A stretch of DNA of 12,136 bases from Deltaproteobacteria bacterium (GTDB lineage Bacteria > Desulfobacterota > Dissulfuribacteria > Dissulfuribacterales > UBA3076). The notes under the pieces are model-generated. The model ran no database searches and was not told where the DNA came from. It was given only the letters and a program-made list of their open reading frames with translations. The translations under genes were made by a program, and so were the position numbers. Shown here one piece after another: positions 1 to 6,870 of the stretch; position 1 is the first letter of the stretch; the number at the start of each line of letters is the position of its first letter. Location: contig JAGGRV010000615.1 of assembly GCA_021159445.1 (NCBI GenBank), positions 1-12,136 on the forward strand, in the 5' to 3' direction.

Positions 1-53
1 ATACAACAAAAAATCCTGTTAATTTTTGTTCAACTTATTTATCTCCCGTTCCT
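1..53. repeat. Left arm of 53-bp window-spanning inverted repeat
   Basis: These bases are the reverse complement of 11986-12038 with a single mismatch (position 15). The arm carries an AT-rich self-complementary core (an A-rich tract followed by its T-rich complement) that could fold as a small hairpin. It ends only 4 bases before the AGGAG ribosome binding site of the first gene. Because the window begins at base 1 of the arm, the repeat may continue to the left. At the right end the same sequence is part of a larger palindromic element, so this is best read as a partial copy of that element in opposite orientation. Confidence 0.9.
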
Positions 54-71
54 TAGCAGGAGTGAAGTAAT

Positions 72-1742
72 GTGAAGCAAGATATTCTTCGCACATGTAT
101 AGATCCGTCAGGGGTTTTTATTTGTGCCCTTCACCAACCATCTTACAAAGTCGCAAACCTCAGGCAGACTGACACCTTGGCTGTGCTGGGCCACGATTCA
201 GACGGCAATGCAATCAATAACCAGGCCAACTTTCCACGGGGCGACCTTGCTATTAATAATGCGAGCCGGGTCTGTGAGATCCCCAATGCCTTTCCTTTCT
301 GGGGTGCTACGTATATCCTTTATGACCAGGCCAGGCAATTCTCAAAATGCCCGGAACAATTCAGATTCACAAGATGCGATGAGGAATCGGATAAGCCTTC
401 GCCATTACTGAAAGACCTGTTGAACGGGTGCTTAAAAGGTTCGAACAAAAAGATATACTCCCTGAAAGATCTCCCGAGGTCTGTTCTTTTATCTCTGGCC
501 CAGACATCCAAAGACCGTGAGCTCCTCAAGGCCATCGCACATTTGGCATGTAAGTTCGAATTGGACAGTAACCAGGACCCGGTCGGTGTAAAATATGAAA
601 ATGACAAACAAGGCCGACCCAAACTGGTTCTATTTGACCAGGAGCTCTTTGAAGTGCTTGGTAACAATATAGCCTGTCCGGATAATTATAAACTGGCCAC
701 GGTATTAATACCCGGAATTCAGGGAACCAGCCCGATTGTCGGCGAGTACGCATCTGGATCTCAGACACACATATGGGAATATCTCAGAGCAGACAGCTAC
801 ATCCCATGGGGTCATTATGCATCTAATATGGCCCACGACTGTGTGAGGTACAGGGCAAAGGAATTGCTTCCCGAAGATGTGACTGGCCTGCGTCACCTCT
901 ATTACCAGCGGGTCTATACTCAAATGGCCCTCAACCTCAATATTGCGCAGGGAATTGCCCGGAAAGACAAGAATACCTTATCAGCCCCTGAACTTGAATC
1001 CTTGAGGCAGGCGGTTGTAAAAGAAGTTGCAAATAGACTGGAAAAAGGAGAAGAGTTACCTTACACAGCCACCCTTTGGGGCTGGAACTATGGTTTTGAT
1101 TTCTCTCCATCAGGATACAGATTACATGCATCTCACCAGCAAATTCATCAGCAGTTTGCGCTGATACCTCCCAATGTGAAATCCATAGACACGGAGGAGG
1201 CTGGCTCAAAATCAATCCCCACCTATGCAGTGGGAGACCAGGTGGCGCTTTTTACAGCTCTTTATGAAAAGTCATATGGCCAGCCCTTTTTTAAGACCTA
1301 TTTAAGGGCAATCCGTTCTAATAAACGACTGGACAAGAAAGAGGACCTGGCATCAAGCCTGATTGTATACGAAGATGAAAACGTCATGGTCCATATTCCC
1401 AAAGCCCAGCGTTCCCAGGGCGAAGTCCGGATTATGACCACTTGCCCTGTGGGTAATGTACTTGATGCAGGCCCGGAGGTCCGAAATTCCCTGGACCAGT
1501 GCATCAGACTTGTAATCCGGACTCTGGACAGGCTGGGGGCCCAGATGGTCACGGCCTACGAAATCTCAAAACGCTTCAATAATCCGGATATGGATCAGCG
1601 CCTCTTTTACTGCTTTTTGCCCAGACTCCCCGGTTCCCCAGGTGCTTTCAGCGAAAGGCAAGAAAGATGGATCACAGGTCACTATCCGGAAGATTACGCA
1701 GAGGCCTTCAGAAAAGCCATGAAATCAGTCCAGCCTGACTGA
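72..1742 (+). CDS. Divergent GalT/HIT-superfamily-like protein (putative nucleotidyl/uridylyltransferase)
   Basis: A 556-residue soluble protein without a signal peptide or membrane segment. The GTG start at 72 is supported by AGGAG at 58-62. I recognise it only at the level of a likely fold. Residues ~54-85 (NFPRGDLAINNASRVCEIPN onward) and the end (~430-545) resemble the two halves of galactose-1-phosphate uridylyltransferase. The segment HQQIHQQF (355-362) sits where GalT has HPHGQ, which would make His359 the candidate nucleophile, with Gln replacing the first His of the HPH motif. GalT class I proteins are about 340 residues, so this one is much longer and has an extra central region (~100-330). 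The GalE-like gene further on fits sugar-nucleotide work but is not adjacent. Its last 18 bp overlap the end of the opposite-strand activator gene. It could equally be an ApaH/Ap4A-phosphorylase-like HIT protein or a family of unknown function. Confidence 0.45.
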   Translation: MKQDILRTCIDPSGVFICALHQPSYKVANLRQTDTLAVLGHDSDGNAINNQANFPRGDLAINNASRVCEIPNAFPFWGATYILYDQARQFSKCPEQFRFTRCDEESDKPSPLLKDLLNGCLKGSNKKIYSLKDLPRSVLLSLAQTSKDRELLKAIAHLACKFELDSNQDPVGVKYENDKQGRPKLVLFDQELFEVLGNNIACPDNYKLATVLIPGIQGTSPIVGEYASGSQTHIWEYLRADSYIPWGHYASNMAHDCVRYRAKELLPEDVTGLRHLYYQRVYTQMALNLNIAQGIARKDKNTLSAPELESLRQAVVKEVANRLEKGEELPYTATLWGWNYGFDFSPSGYRLHASHQQIHQQFALIPPNVKSIDTEEAGSKSIPTYAVGDQVALFTALYEKSYGQPFFKTYLRAIRSNKRLDKKEDLASSLIVYEDENVMVHIPKAQRSQGEVRIMTTCPVGNVLDAGPEVRNSLDQCIRLVIRTLDRLGAQMVTAYEISKRFNNPDMDQRLFYCFLPRLPGSPGAFSERQERWITGHYPEDYAEAFRKAMKSVQPD

Positions 1743-3608
1743 CGGGAACAATTTCTGATCCGTATGAGGCAGGAACAGGCACGAGACATAGTGTTCCATG
1801 AACCGCGGGCTATCGCTGAGGTCAAAGTGTGTCATCATCCGTGCGACCTCGTACAGCTCTCTTGTAACAGGCCACGAAACAGCCGAGGCCTTTGCCCCGA
1901 GGAGAGAGCTGTTGCCTGCAAAAAAGAAGCGGTCCCTTGGAATATCAGGAAGCAGCCCTATGGTGATGGCCTGGTCAAGATCCAGGTAGCTTCCAAAATT
2001 ACCTGCCAGTATTACCCGTTCCAGATCTTCAAATCCCATACCTACTGATTCCAGTAATGTATAATATCCGGCAAACATGGCCCCTTTTGCCCTGATAAGA
2101 TTCTCAATATCTGCCTCTGTGAATACAATATCCTGACCTATGGAAGTAGATTCCGCCTCTATTAATACATATTCCCAGCCATCTCTTCCCGGGCGGACCC
2201 TCTTTGTCCCCAGATCGTTATAAAATTTTCCCTGCTGATCCAGCACACCTGCCATGAAAAGTCCTGCGAGCAGGCTGATTATGCCTGATCCACATATTCC
2301 CTTGGCCTTCCTGCCCCCAATGGTCAAGACCATGGGTTCAAACGTCTCGGGATGTATGTGTACCACCTCTACTGCCCCTGTGGTAGCGCGCATGCCGTGC
2401 TTTATCCCGCCTCCCTCAAAGGCAGGACCTGCTGAGCAGGCTGCGCAGGCCATCCAGTCCTGATTTCCAAGGACGATCTCTCCGTTAGTTCCTATATCTA
2501 TAAAGAGCGTAAGCTCCGGATGGTGGTTAAGCCCCACACCTACTACTCCGGCCACGATATCCGCACCAACGTAACTGGCAACACAAGGGCCTAAAAACAT
2601 GCGCACATGCTCTGGAACATTTATACCTGACTCTATGGCCCTTACCGGAGGAAACTGGGTGGCAACAGGAGTATAGGGTTGGGTCCTCAGGAAACGCGTA
2701 TCAAGTCCAAGAAGGAGGTGAATCATTACGGTATTTGCAGCTATGGTAATGAGACTTAAGGCATCCTTCTCCCAACCCGTGTTTGAAAAAAGTTCCTCTA
2801 TGAGCCCATTAAGACATTCAATTATCTTTTTTTGCAGCGTTTTAAGGCCTTCTTCCTTTCTTGCAAACTCTATACGGGAGATGATATCTTCCCCATAACT
2901 GATCTGCGGATTGTAATTGGATGCCTCTCCCAGGACCTCTCCGTTTCTAAGATCCGCTAACTGAGCTGACACGGTAGTAGTCCCTATATCCACAGCCACA
3001 GCCAGATGCTGGCCTGTGGTATCACCGGGCTCCACACGAATTAGACGACGGACATCTTTTTTTGCGCCCTCCATCAAGCTGACCGTGACTCTCCAGTCGT
3101 TGCTCCGGACAGATTCCGGCAGATTAAAGAGGACCTGGTTATCTACCTCCAGTGAAATTGCCTGAAGCCTGCCCTGGGCAACTTCGCGTTTTAGCCTGTC
3201 AAGATCACTCACACTGTCCTGAAGGCTTGGCTGAGGCAAGCTAATAACGTGTTTTCGTACTGCAGGATGCAGCTTCCAACTCGTGACTTCACCTTGAGCT
3301 TTGATCCACGATGCAGCTTTTCTGGCCGTCGGTCGTCTGAGAACTTTTCGGTCCATCTCAGACTCAACCGGTACACGGACCACCACGTCTGAGACTGGAA
3401 AGGTGGCACAGGCTTTCCATCCCCCTTCCGGCAAAGCCTCTCCCTGGACTTGACCTTGTTCCAGGAGAATGCGGCACTTGTTACATACCCCTGCCCCACC
3501 ACATGAGGAGTTAATATGTACTCCAGCCCTCATAGCTGCCCTTAGCAGATTTTCTGCCTGATCTGCAATTACAGTCACGTTGGCTGGCAAAAAGGTTACA
3601 TTAGGCAT
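1725..3608 (-). CDS. Reductive activator of corrinoid proteins (RACo-type 2Fe-2S/ASKHA ATPase)
   Basis: A 627-residue cytoplasmic protein of the RACo/RamA-like family (C-terminal ASKHA domain, DUF4445 type). In known members, an N-terminal plant-type 2Fe-2S ferredoxin domain delivers an electron to an inactive Co(II) corrinoid protein while ATP is hydrolysed, restoring the Co(I) state needed for methyl transfer. Visible here: Cys36, Cys42, Cys45 and Cys67 in the spacing C-x5-C-x2-C-xn-C; a linker region; the first ASKHA phosphate loop AVDIGTTTV (~205-213); the second, FIDIGTNGE (~369-377), followed by CSAGPAFEGGGI (391-402); a late VILAGNFGSYLDL segment; and the typical family ending LFLPHTD...FPSV. 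Length and domain order are normal. The ATG start has AGGA 10 nt upstream. No corrinoid protein, methyltransferase or CO dehydrogenase subunit gene lies beside it, so its partner cannot be named. Confidence 0.9.
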   Translation of the reverse strand: MPNVTFLPANVTVIADQAENLLRAAMRAGVHINSSCGGAGVCNKCRILLEQGQVQGEALPEGGWKACATFPVSDVVVRVPVESEMDRKVLRRPTARKAASWIKAQGEVTSWKLHPAVRKHVISLPQPSLQDSVSDLDRLKREVAQGRLQAISLEVDNQVLFNLPESVRSNDWRVTVSLMEGAKKDVRRLIRVEPGDTTGQHLAVAVDIGTTTVSAQLADLRNGEVLGEASNYNPQISYGEDIISRIEFARKEEGLKTLQKKIIECLNGLIEELFSNTGWEKDALSLITIAANTVMIHLLLGLDTRFLRTQPYTPVATQFPPVRAIESGINVPEHVRMFLGPCVASYVGADIVAGVVGVGLNHHPELTLFIDIGTNGEIVLGNQDWMACAACSAGPAFEGGGIKHGMRATTGAVEVVHIHPETFEPMVLTIGGRKAKGICGSGIISLLAGLFMAGVLDQQGKFYNDLGTKRVRPGRDGWEYVLIEAESTSIGQDIVFTEADIENLIRAKGAMFAGYYTLLESVGMGFEDLERVILAGNFGSYLDLDQAITIGLLPDIPRDRFFFAGNSSLLGAKASAVSWPVTRELYEVARMMTHFDLSDSPRFMEHYVSCLFLPHTDQKLFPSVRLD

Positions 3609-3787
3609 AATTAAATAATCCTATTCCCTCACAATATTATCGGTTTTTTGATATTATTGGCAGAATTGTACTACGTCCAGCAAATTCGAGTTTGTTTTTG
3701 GACAATGAATTAGTTCGCACCCTTCTTGCAGGAGCTTCTATAACCATGATAGCATGGTAATACCATAAATTAAGGAGATCTGTAGGT
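3609..3787. promoter_or_regulatory. Divergent intergenic region with nested palindromes
   Basis: This gap lies between the diverging starts of the corrinoid activator (-) and the epimerase (+), so promoters for both are expected here. At 3743-3766 two palindromes share an arm: ACCATG-atag-CATGGT (3743-3758) and ATGGTA-a-TACCAT (3754-3766). They lie just upstream of the epimerase Shine-Dalgarno AAGGAG (3772-3777) and could be an operator or a small RNA hairpin that affects initiation. I could not assign clear -35/-10 boxes. Confidence 0.35.
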
Positions 3788-4738
3788 ATGAAAATCCTTG
3801 TAACCGGCGGGGCCGGTTTTATAGGTTCAAATGTGACTGATGCTTACATAGAGGCAGGTCATGAAGTTATAGTGGTAGACAACCTGTACACAGGAAAACG
3901 GAAAAACCTTCATCCTGAGGCAAAATTCTATCTAATGGACATCAGGGCCCCGGAGATACACAAATTACTGGAATACGAAAAGCCCGAGGTGATAAATCAC
4001 CATGCAGCCCAAATCTCTGTCCCTGCTTCTGTGGAAGACCCCGGGTTTGACGCCTCAGTAAATATCGAGGGTTTTATCAACCTGCTGGAAGGTGCCAGGA
4101 GGGTAGGAACACGCAAGGTCATATTCATATCCTCTGGCGGGGCCATCTATGGAGAGGCTGAAGAGTACCCCACCTCTGAGGGCTATCCTCCGCAACCCCT
4201 GTCCCCTTATGCCATAGCAAAGGCAGTTTCAGAAAACTACCTTCACTTCTACGAACACCAGTATGGATTGAATTATACTGTTCTACGATATTCCAACATC
4301 TATGGCCCGCGCCAGATACCTAATGGTGAGGCAGGGGTAGTGGCCATTTTCATGGACAGATTCCTTGGGAATAAGCCAAGCACGCTCTACCATTTTCCAT
4401 CTGAACCCGAGGGCATGATCAGGGACTACTGCTATGTAGGAGATATCGTTGAGGCAAATCTTCTTGCCCTTGAGGCGGGAAACAAAAAGGCCATAAATAT
4501 AGGCACTGGAAAGGAAACCAGGACCCAGGTCCTCTTTGAGACCATATTCGATGTGATTTCAAAAAAACGTCCTCTGGACAACTCTCTCAGGACACCAAAC
4601 AGGACTTCTGCAAGGCCGGGAGATCTTAAAAAAAGCTGCCTAAAAATAGATCTGGCTGAGGAAGTGCTGGGCTGGAAGCCCAAAACAGTTCTTTCTGAAG
4701 GGATTGAACGGACATTGGACTGGAGGGTGGGCCAGTGA
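3788..4738 (+). CDS. NAD-dependent nucleotide-sugar epimerase (GalE-like extended SDR)
   Basis: A 316-residue cytoplasmic extended short-chain dehydrogenase, close to the usual length for the GalE-like group. The N-terminal Rossmann loop TGGAGFIGSN (6-15) binds NAD, with Asp31 of VVDNLYTGKRKN after the second strand. The catalytic set is visible as Ser116 (SSGGAIYG), Tyr141 and Lys145 (YAIAK). LRYSNIYGPRQ (166-176) is the family's substrate-side motif, and RDYCYVGDIVEA and NIGTG follow as expected. Family members interconvert C4 epimers of UDP-hexoses or make other nucleotide sugars; the exact substrate cannot be read from the sequence. The ATG at 3788 has AGGAG 10 nt upstream. The next gene starts about 19 nt downstream, so the two are probably co-transcribed. 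UDP-glucose 4-epimerase is the default reading, but a WbpP- or dTDP-sugar-type epimerase/dehydratase is possible. Confidence 0.85.
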   Translation: MKILVTGGAGFIGSNVTDAYIEAGHEVIVVDNLYTGKRKNLHPEAKFYLMDIRAPEIHKLLEYEKPEVINHHAAQISVPASVEDPGFDASVNIEGFINLLEGARRVGTRKVIFISSGGAIYGEAEEYPTSEGYPPQPLSPYAIAKAVSENYLHFYEHQYGLNYTVLRYSNIYGPRQIPNGEAGVVAIFMDRFLGNKPSTLYHFPSEPEGMIRDYCYVGDIVEANLLALEAGNKKAINIGTGKETRTQVLFETIFDVISKKRPLDNSLRTPNRTSARPGDLKKSCLKIDLAEEVLGWKPKTVLSEGIERTLDWRVGQ

Positions 4739-4757
4739 TTGGGTATTTTATTCAGGC

Positions 4758-6032
4758 ATGAAACAGTCAGTGTCAACTTTCAAAATGGGGATTTTCCAGT
4801 TCACTCCCAGGGAAAAAGATATCCATGCCAACTGGGAAAAAGTTGAATCCGCAACCCGTGAAACCGCAGGGGCTGGTGCGGAATTACTTCTACTTCCTGA
4901 ACTATGGGCAACAGGTCCTCTCGGTGAAGCTGACAAATACCTGGCCCATGAAATCCCTGAACTCCTGTCCAAACTTAAAATTTTAGCAGAAACGAATGGA
5001 ATCCACATAGTCGGTACACTTCCTGAATTAGCCATAGAGGAATCAGGGGAGAAGCTCTTTAATACTACCTATGTGATCGGACCTGATAATACGTTTCATA
5101 CATATAGAAAGATCCATCTTTTTGCCCCTATGAAAGAGGACCATGTCTTTAGCCCAGGGGCTGACCCTGCTGCCCTGTGGATACCTCTTAGAAAAACCGA
5201 ACCGGGGCTTGGCCTGATAACCTGTTTTGACCTGCGCTTCCCGGAACTTGTCCGTCATCTTGTATGTCAAGGGGTGGATTTAGTGCTTTTGTCGGCCCTG
5301 TGGCCACTTAGCCGAAGACACCACCTGGAGCTCTTGATAGAGTCAAGGGCTATTGAGAACCAATGTTTTATGGCAGGTGCAAACGCCTGGGGCATGATTG
5401 GAGGCACTGAATTTGGTGGAGGTTCTAAGATCATAGGACCCCGTGGGGGAATCCTTGCCAAGGCCTGTGACGGAGAGACAATCGTTTTGGCTGAGTTGGA
5501 TATGAATGAGATACACTCCGCACGGCAGGACTTCTTTACTGCACATGCACCAAGGTCCTGGTGGCCAAAGGCTAATCCAAAGATACTGGACCTACTTTCT
5601 CTGAATATCGCGGTCAATCGAAGACGCAAGGCCGGCCAAAAGATGGTTTTTACCAATGGATGTTTTGATCTCCTGCATGCAGGTCATGTCTCATACCTGG
5701 AGTCAGCCCGGCACTTGGGCGACTATCTGGTGGTAGGATTAAACAGCGACAAATCAGTCAGAGAGATCAAGGGGCCGGAGCGCCCTATAAACACCGAAGC
5801 AATGAGGGCGCACGTGCTGGCTGGACTTGCCGCTGTAGACTATGTGGTGATTTTTAACGATCCTACTCCTTTAAACCTTATCCAGACCATTGTTCCAAAT
5901 GTTTTAGTTAAGGGGGCGGATTGGGAAGAGAAAGACATAGTAGGGGCCGAAACAGTAAATAACGCAGGAGGCCATGTAGCCAGAATTCCCTTTGTCCATG
6001 ATATATCCACAAGTCGCATATTAAAGTTGTAA
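4758..6032 (+). CDS. Fusion protein: nitrilase-family amidohydrolase + HldE/RfaE2-type nucleotidyltransferase
   Basis: A 424-residue two-domain cytoplasmic protein. Residues ~9-265 are a carbon-nitrogen hydrolase (nitrilase superfamily) domain with the Glu-Lys-Cys triad visible as Glu48 (LLLLPELWA), Lys118 (YRKIHLF) and Cys156 (LITCFDLRFPEL). Residues ~295-424 are a cytidylyltransferase-fold domain of the RfaE2/HldE C-terminal type: FTNGCFDLLHAGH (299-310) with the HxGH nucleotide-binding motif, GLNSDKSVREIKG, ERPIN, VLVKGADW, and a terminal STSRIL like the STTxII ending of ADP-heptose synthases. Known members of the second family transfer AMP to heptose 1-phosphate; the first hydrolyses amides or nitriles. 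I do not know a described enzyme with this pairing. ATG 4758 was chosen because the nitrilase fold begins just after it; an in-frame TTG at 4704 overlaps the epimerase, and ATG 4785 is the other option. No start has a strong Shine-Dalgarno. The stop codon lies inside the repeat at 6026-6140. Confidence 0.85.
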   Translation: MKQSVSTFKMGIFQFTPREKDIHANWEKVESATRETAGAGAELLLLPELWATGPLGEADKYLAHEIPELLSKLKILAETNGIHIVGTLPELAIEESGEKLFNTTYVIGPDNTFHTYRKIHLFAPMKEDHVFSPGADPAALWIPLRKTEPGLGLITCFDLRFPELVRHLVCQGVDLVLLSALWPLSRRHHLELLIESRAIENQCFMAGANAWGMIGGTEFGGGSKIIGPRGGILAKACDGETIVLAELDMNEIHSARQDFFTAHAPRSWWPKANPKILDLLSLNIAVNRRRKAGQKMVFTNGCFDLLHAGHVSYLESARHLGDYLVVGLNSDKSVREIKGPERPINTEAMRAHVLAGLAAVDYVVIFNDPTPLNLIQTIVPNVLVKGADWEEKDIVGAETVNNAGGHVARIPFVHDISTSRILKL

Positions 6033-6140
6033 GCGTTCACAGGGCACCGCATCTGCTTTGTTGTCGGGCACTTGAAGTACAGGAAGTACGTCTGCGTATC
6101 CTACGCCTCGCATCTGCAGCACACTGTAAACGCTTACAGC
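6026..6140. repeat. 115-bp palindromic element with 17-bp terminal inverted repeats
   Basis: The ends 6026-6042 (GTTGTAAGCGTTCACAG) and 6124-6140 are inverted repeats matching at 15 of 17 bases. Inside, CGCATCTGC occurs twice as a direct repeat (6048-6056 and 6109-6117), and GTAC-rich self-complementary sequence fills the centre. It is richer in GC than the AT-rich DNA that follows. No coding capacity is seen. This has the build of a small non-autonomous interspersed repeat (REP/MITE-like). Its left end contains the TAA that stops the preceding gene, and it could also fold as an RNA hairpin and act as a transcription boundary. Confidence 0.75.
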
Positions 6141-6518
6141 AAAAACCGAGTGACAAAAAATTGTCATCTTTTATGTAAATTGTTTATTTATGCCAAAATT
6201 TTGACTATAATTTTATTTTCAGTAATCTGACCTTAGAAGTATTAAGGTTCATCTCTTCTGTATTTTTGTAGCATCTCCATATTTGCTTACTCACTTGTTA
6301 TCCGATTTCTAAAGGCGTTTGTTATCTTAACTCGCAAGGCATTTCAGAAACGGCTTCAATAACTTAAAACTTTGTTTTTTTAATAAAAATATTTAACAGT
6401 ATGTGAGTTTGTCCTTGGCGCTTGATCATTTCAAGAAATTACATACCGCTCATTGTAAAGCGGAGTAGCTATTAATTTATACTTCCTTAAGACATAAAGA
6501 GAATGCTTATTCAGACCT
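6141..6518. other. AT-rich non-coding stretch, no gene seen
   Basis: This 378-bp stretch has stop codons in all frames at short intervals and no convincing small ORF. A weak hairpin CCGCT...AGCGG (around 6448-6465) is the only local structure noticed. Its AT richness, next to the fliA promoter, would suit an upstream activator-binding region for sigma-54 transcription, but I see no repeated site that would show this. Confidence 0.4.
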
Positions 6519-6535
6519 TTGGTACAAGTGTTGCT
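6519..6535 (+). promoter_or_regulatory. Sigma-54 (RpoN) -24/-12 promoter for the fliA transcript
   Basis: TTGGTACAAGTGTTGCT matches the RpoN consensus TTGGCAC-N5-TTGC with one substitution (T for C), and has the required GG-N10-GC spacing (GG at 6521-6522, GC at 6533-6534). Transcription would begin near 6546, giving a leader of about 275 nt before fliA. Sigma-54 control of mid-level flagellar genes, including fliA, is established in several proteobacterial groups, which fits the gene downstream. A bacterial enhancer-binding protein would be needed; none is encoded here. Confidence 0.65.
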
Positions 6536-6604
6536 TGCTAAAGTATGGATATAATTTGGTTGGACAACTTTCTGGAATATCAGATTATGACAGGAGGAGA
6601 GGAA

Positions 6605-6628
6605 ATGAGGGCACTGCCGACACCCTAG
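6605..6628 (+). CDS. Seven-codon leader ORF (MRALPTP) with perfect Shine-Dalgarno
   Basis: AGGAGG at 6592-6597 stands 7 nt before ATG 6605, the strongest ribosome binding site in the window together with that of fliA. Yet the frame meets TAG after only seven codons, ending Thr-Pro-stop. If that amber codon were read through, the frame would run 23 more codons to a TGA at 6695-6697, which overlaps the ATG of the next small ORF (ATGA). It may be a regulatory leader peptide in the sigma-54 transcript, a remnant of a lost gene start, or chance. No similarity is recognised. Confidence 0.3.
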   Translation: MRALPTP

Positions 6629-6693
6629 GCTATTTCATCTTTTCTCAATTTAAATTATCGAAAAAATAGAAACACGCTGGTTGATATGTCTTC

Positions 6694-6870
6694 ATGAATC
6701 AAGCTGAAGCACATAAGGAACCGGTTATCAATATCCATGAACCAAGGAATACGCTAATAGATCTTTTAGTCCCAATGATGGACTTGGCACGATATATTTT
6801 GAATGCTAGGAGGGAAAACTATGTTGCTGGTAACGTCAGATATTTCCGGGGACACTTTCTTAGGACATAA
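6694..6870 (+). CDS. Small hypothetical ORF overlapping the fliA start
   Basis: A 58-codon frame starting MNQAEAHKEPVINIHEPR and running through LLVPMMDLARYILNAR, then 50 nt into fliA in a different reading frame. It has no Shine-Dalgarno of its own; its ATG overlaps the TGA of the upstream leader frame, so translation by coupling is conceivable. The first 40 residues have a protein-like mix of residues and an amphipathic stretch, but the final part is dictated by the fliA coding sequence. No family is recognised. It may well be untranslated. Confidence 0.2.
   Translation: MNQAEAHKEPVINIHEPRNTLIDLLVPMMDLARYILNARRENYVAGNVRYFRGHFLRT

Noticed and set aside
4704..4757. TTG start at 4704 for the fusion gene
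   Set aside because: It would add 18 residues with no family resemblance and overlap the epimerase by 35 bp; the nitrilase fold begins just after ATG 4758.
6605..6697. Pyrrolysine-type amber decoding in the leader ORF
   Set aside because: Tempting because a corrinoid activator is nearby, but the frame is tiny and resembles no methylamine methyltransferase.
6803..6820. ATG at 6803 as the fliA start
   Set aside because: The excellent AGGAGGG lies downstream of it and is ideally placed for ATG 6821.
6546..6820. A riboswitch (for example cyclic di-GMP type) in the fliA leader
   Set aside because: None of the conserved junction or tetraloop-receptor sequences of known classes is recognisable.
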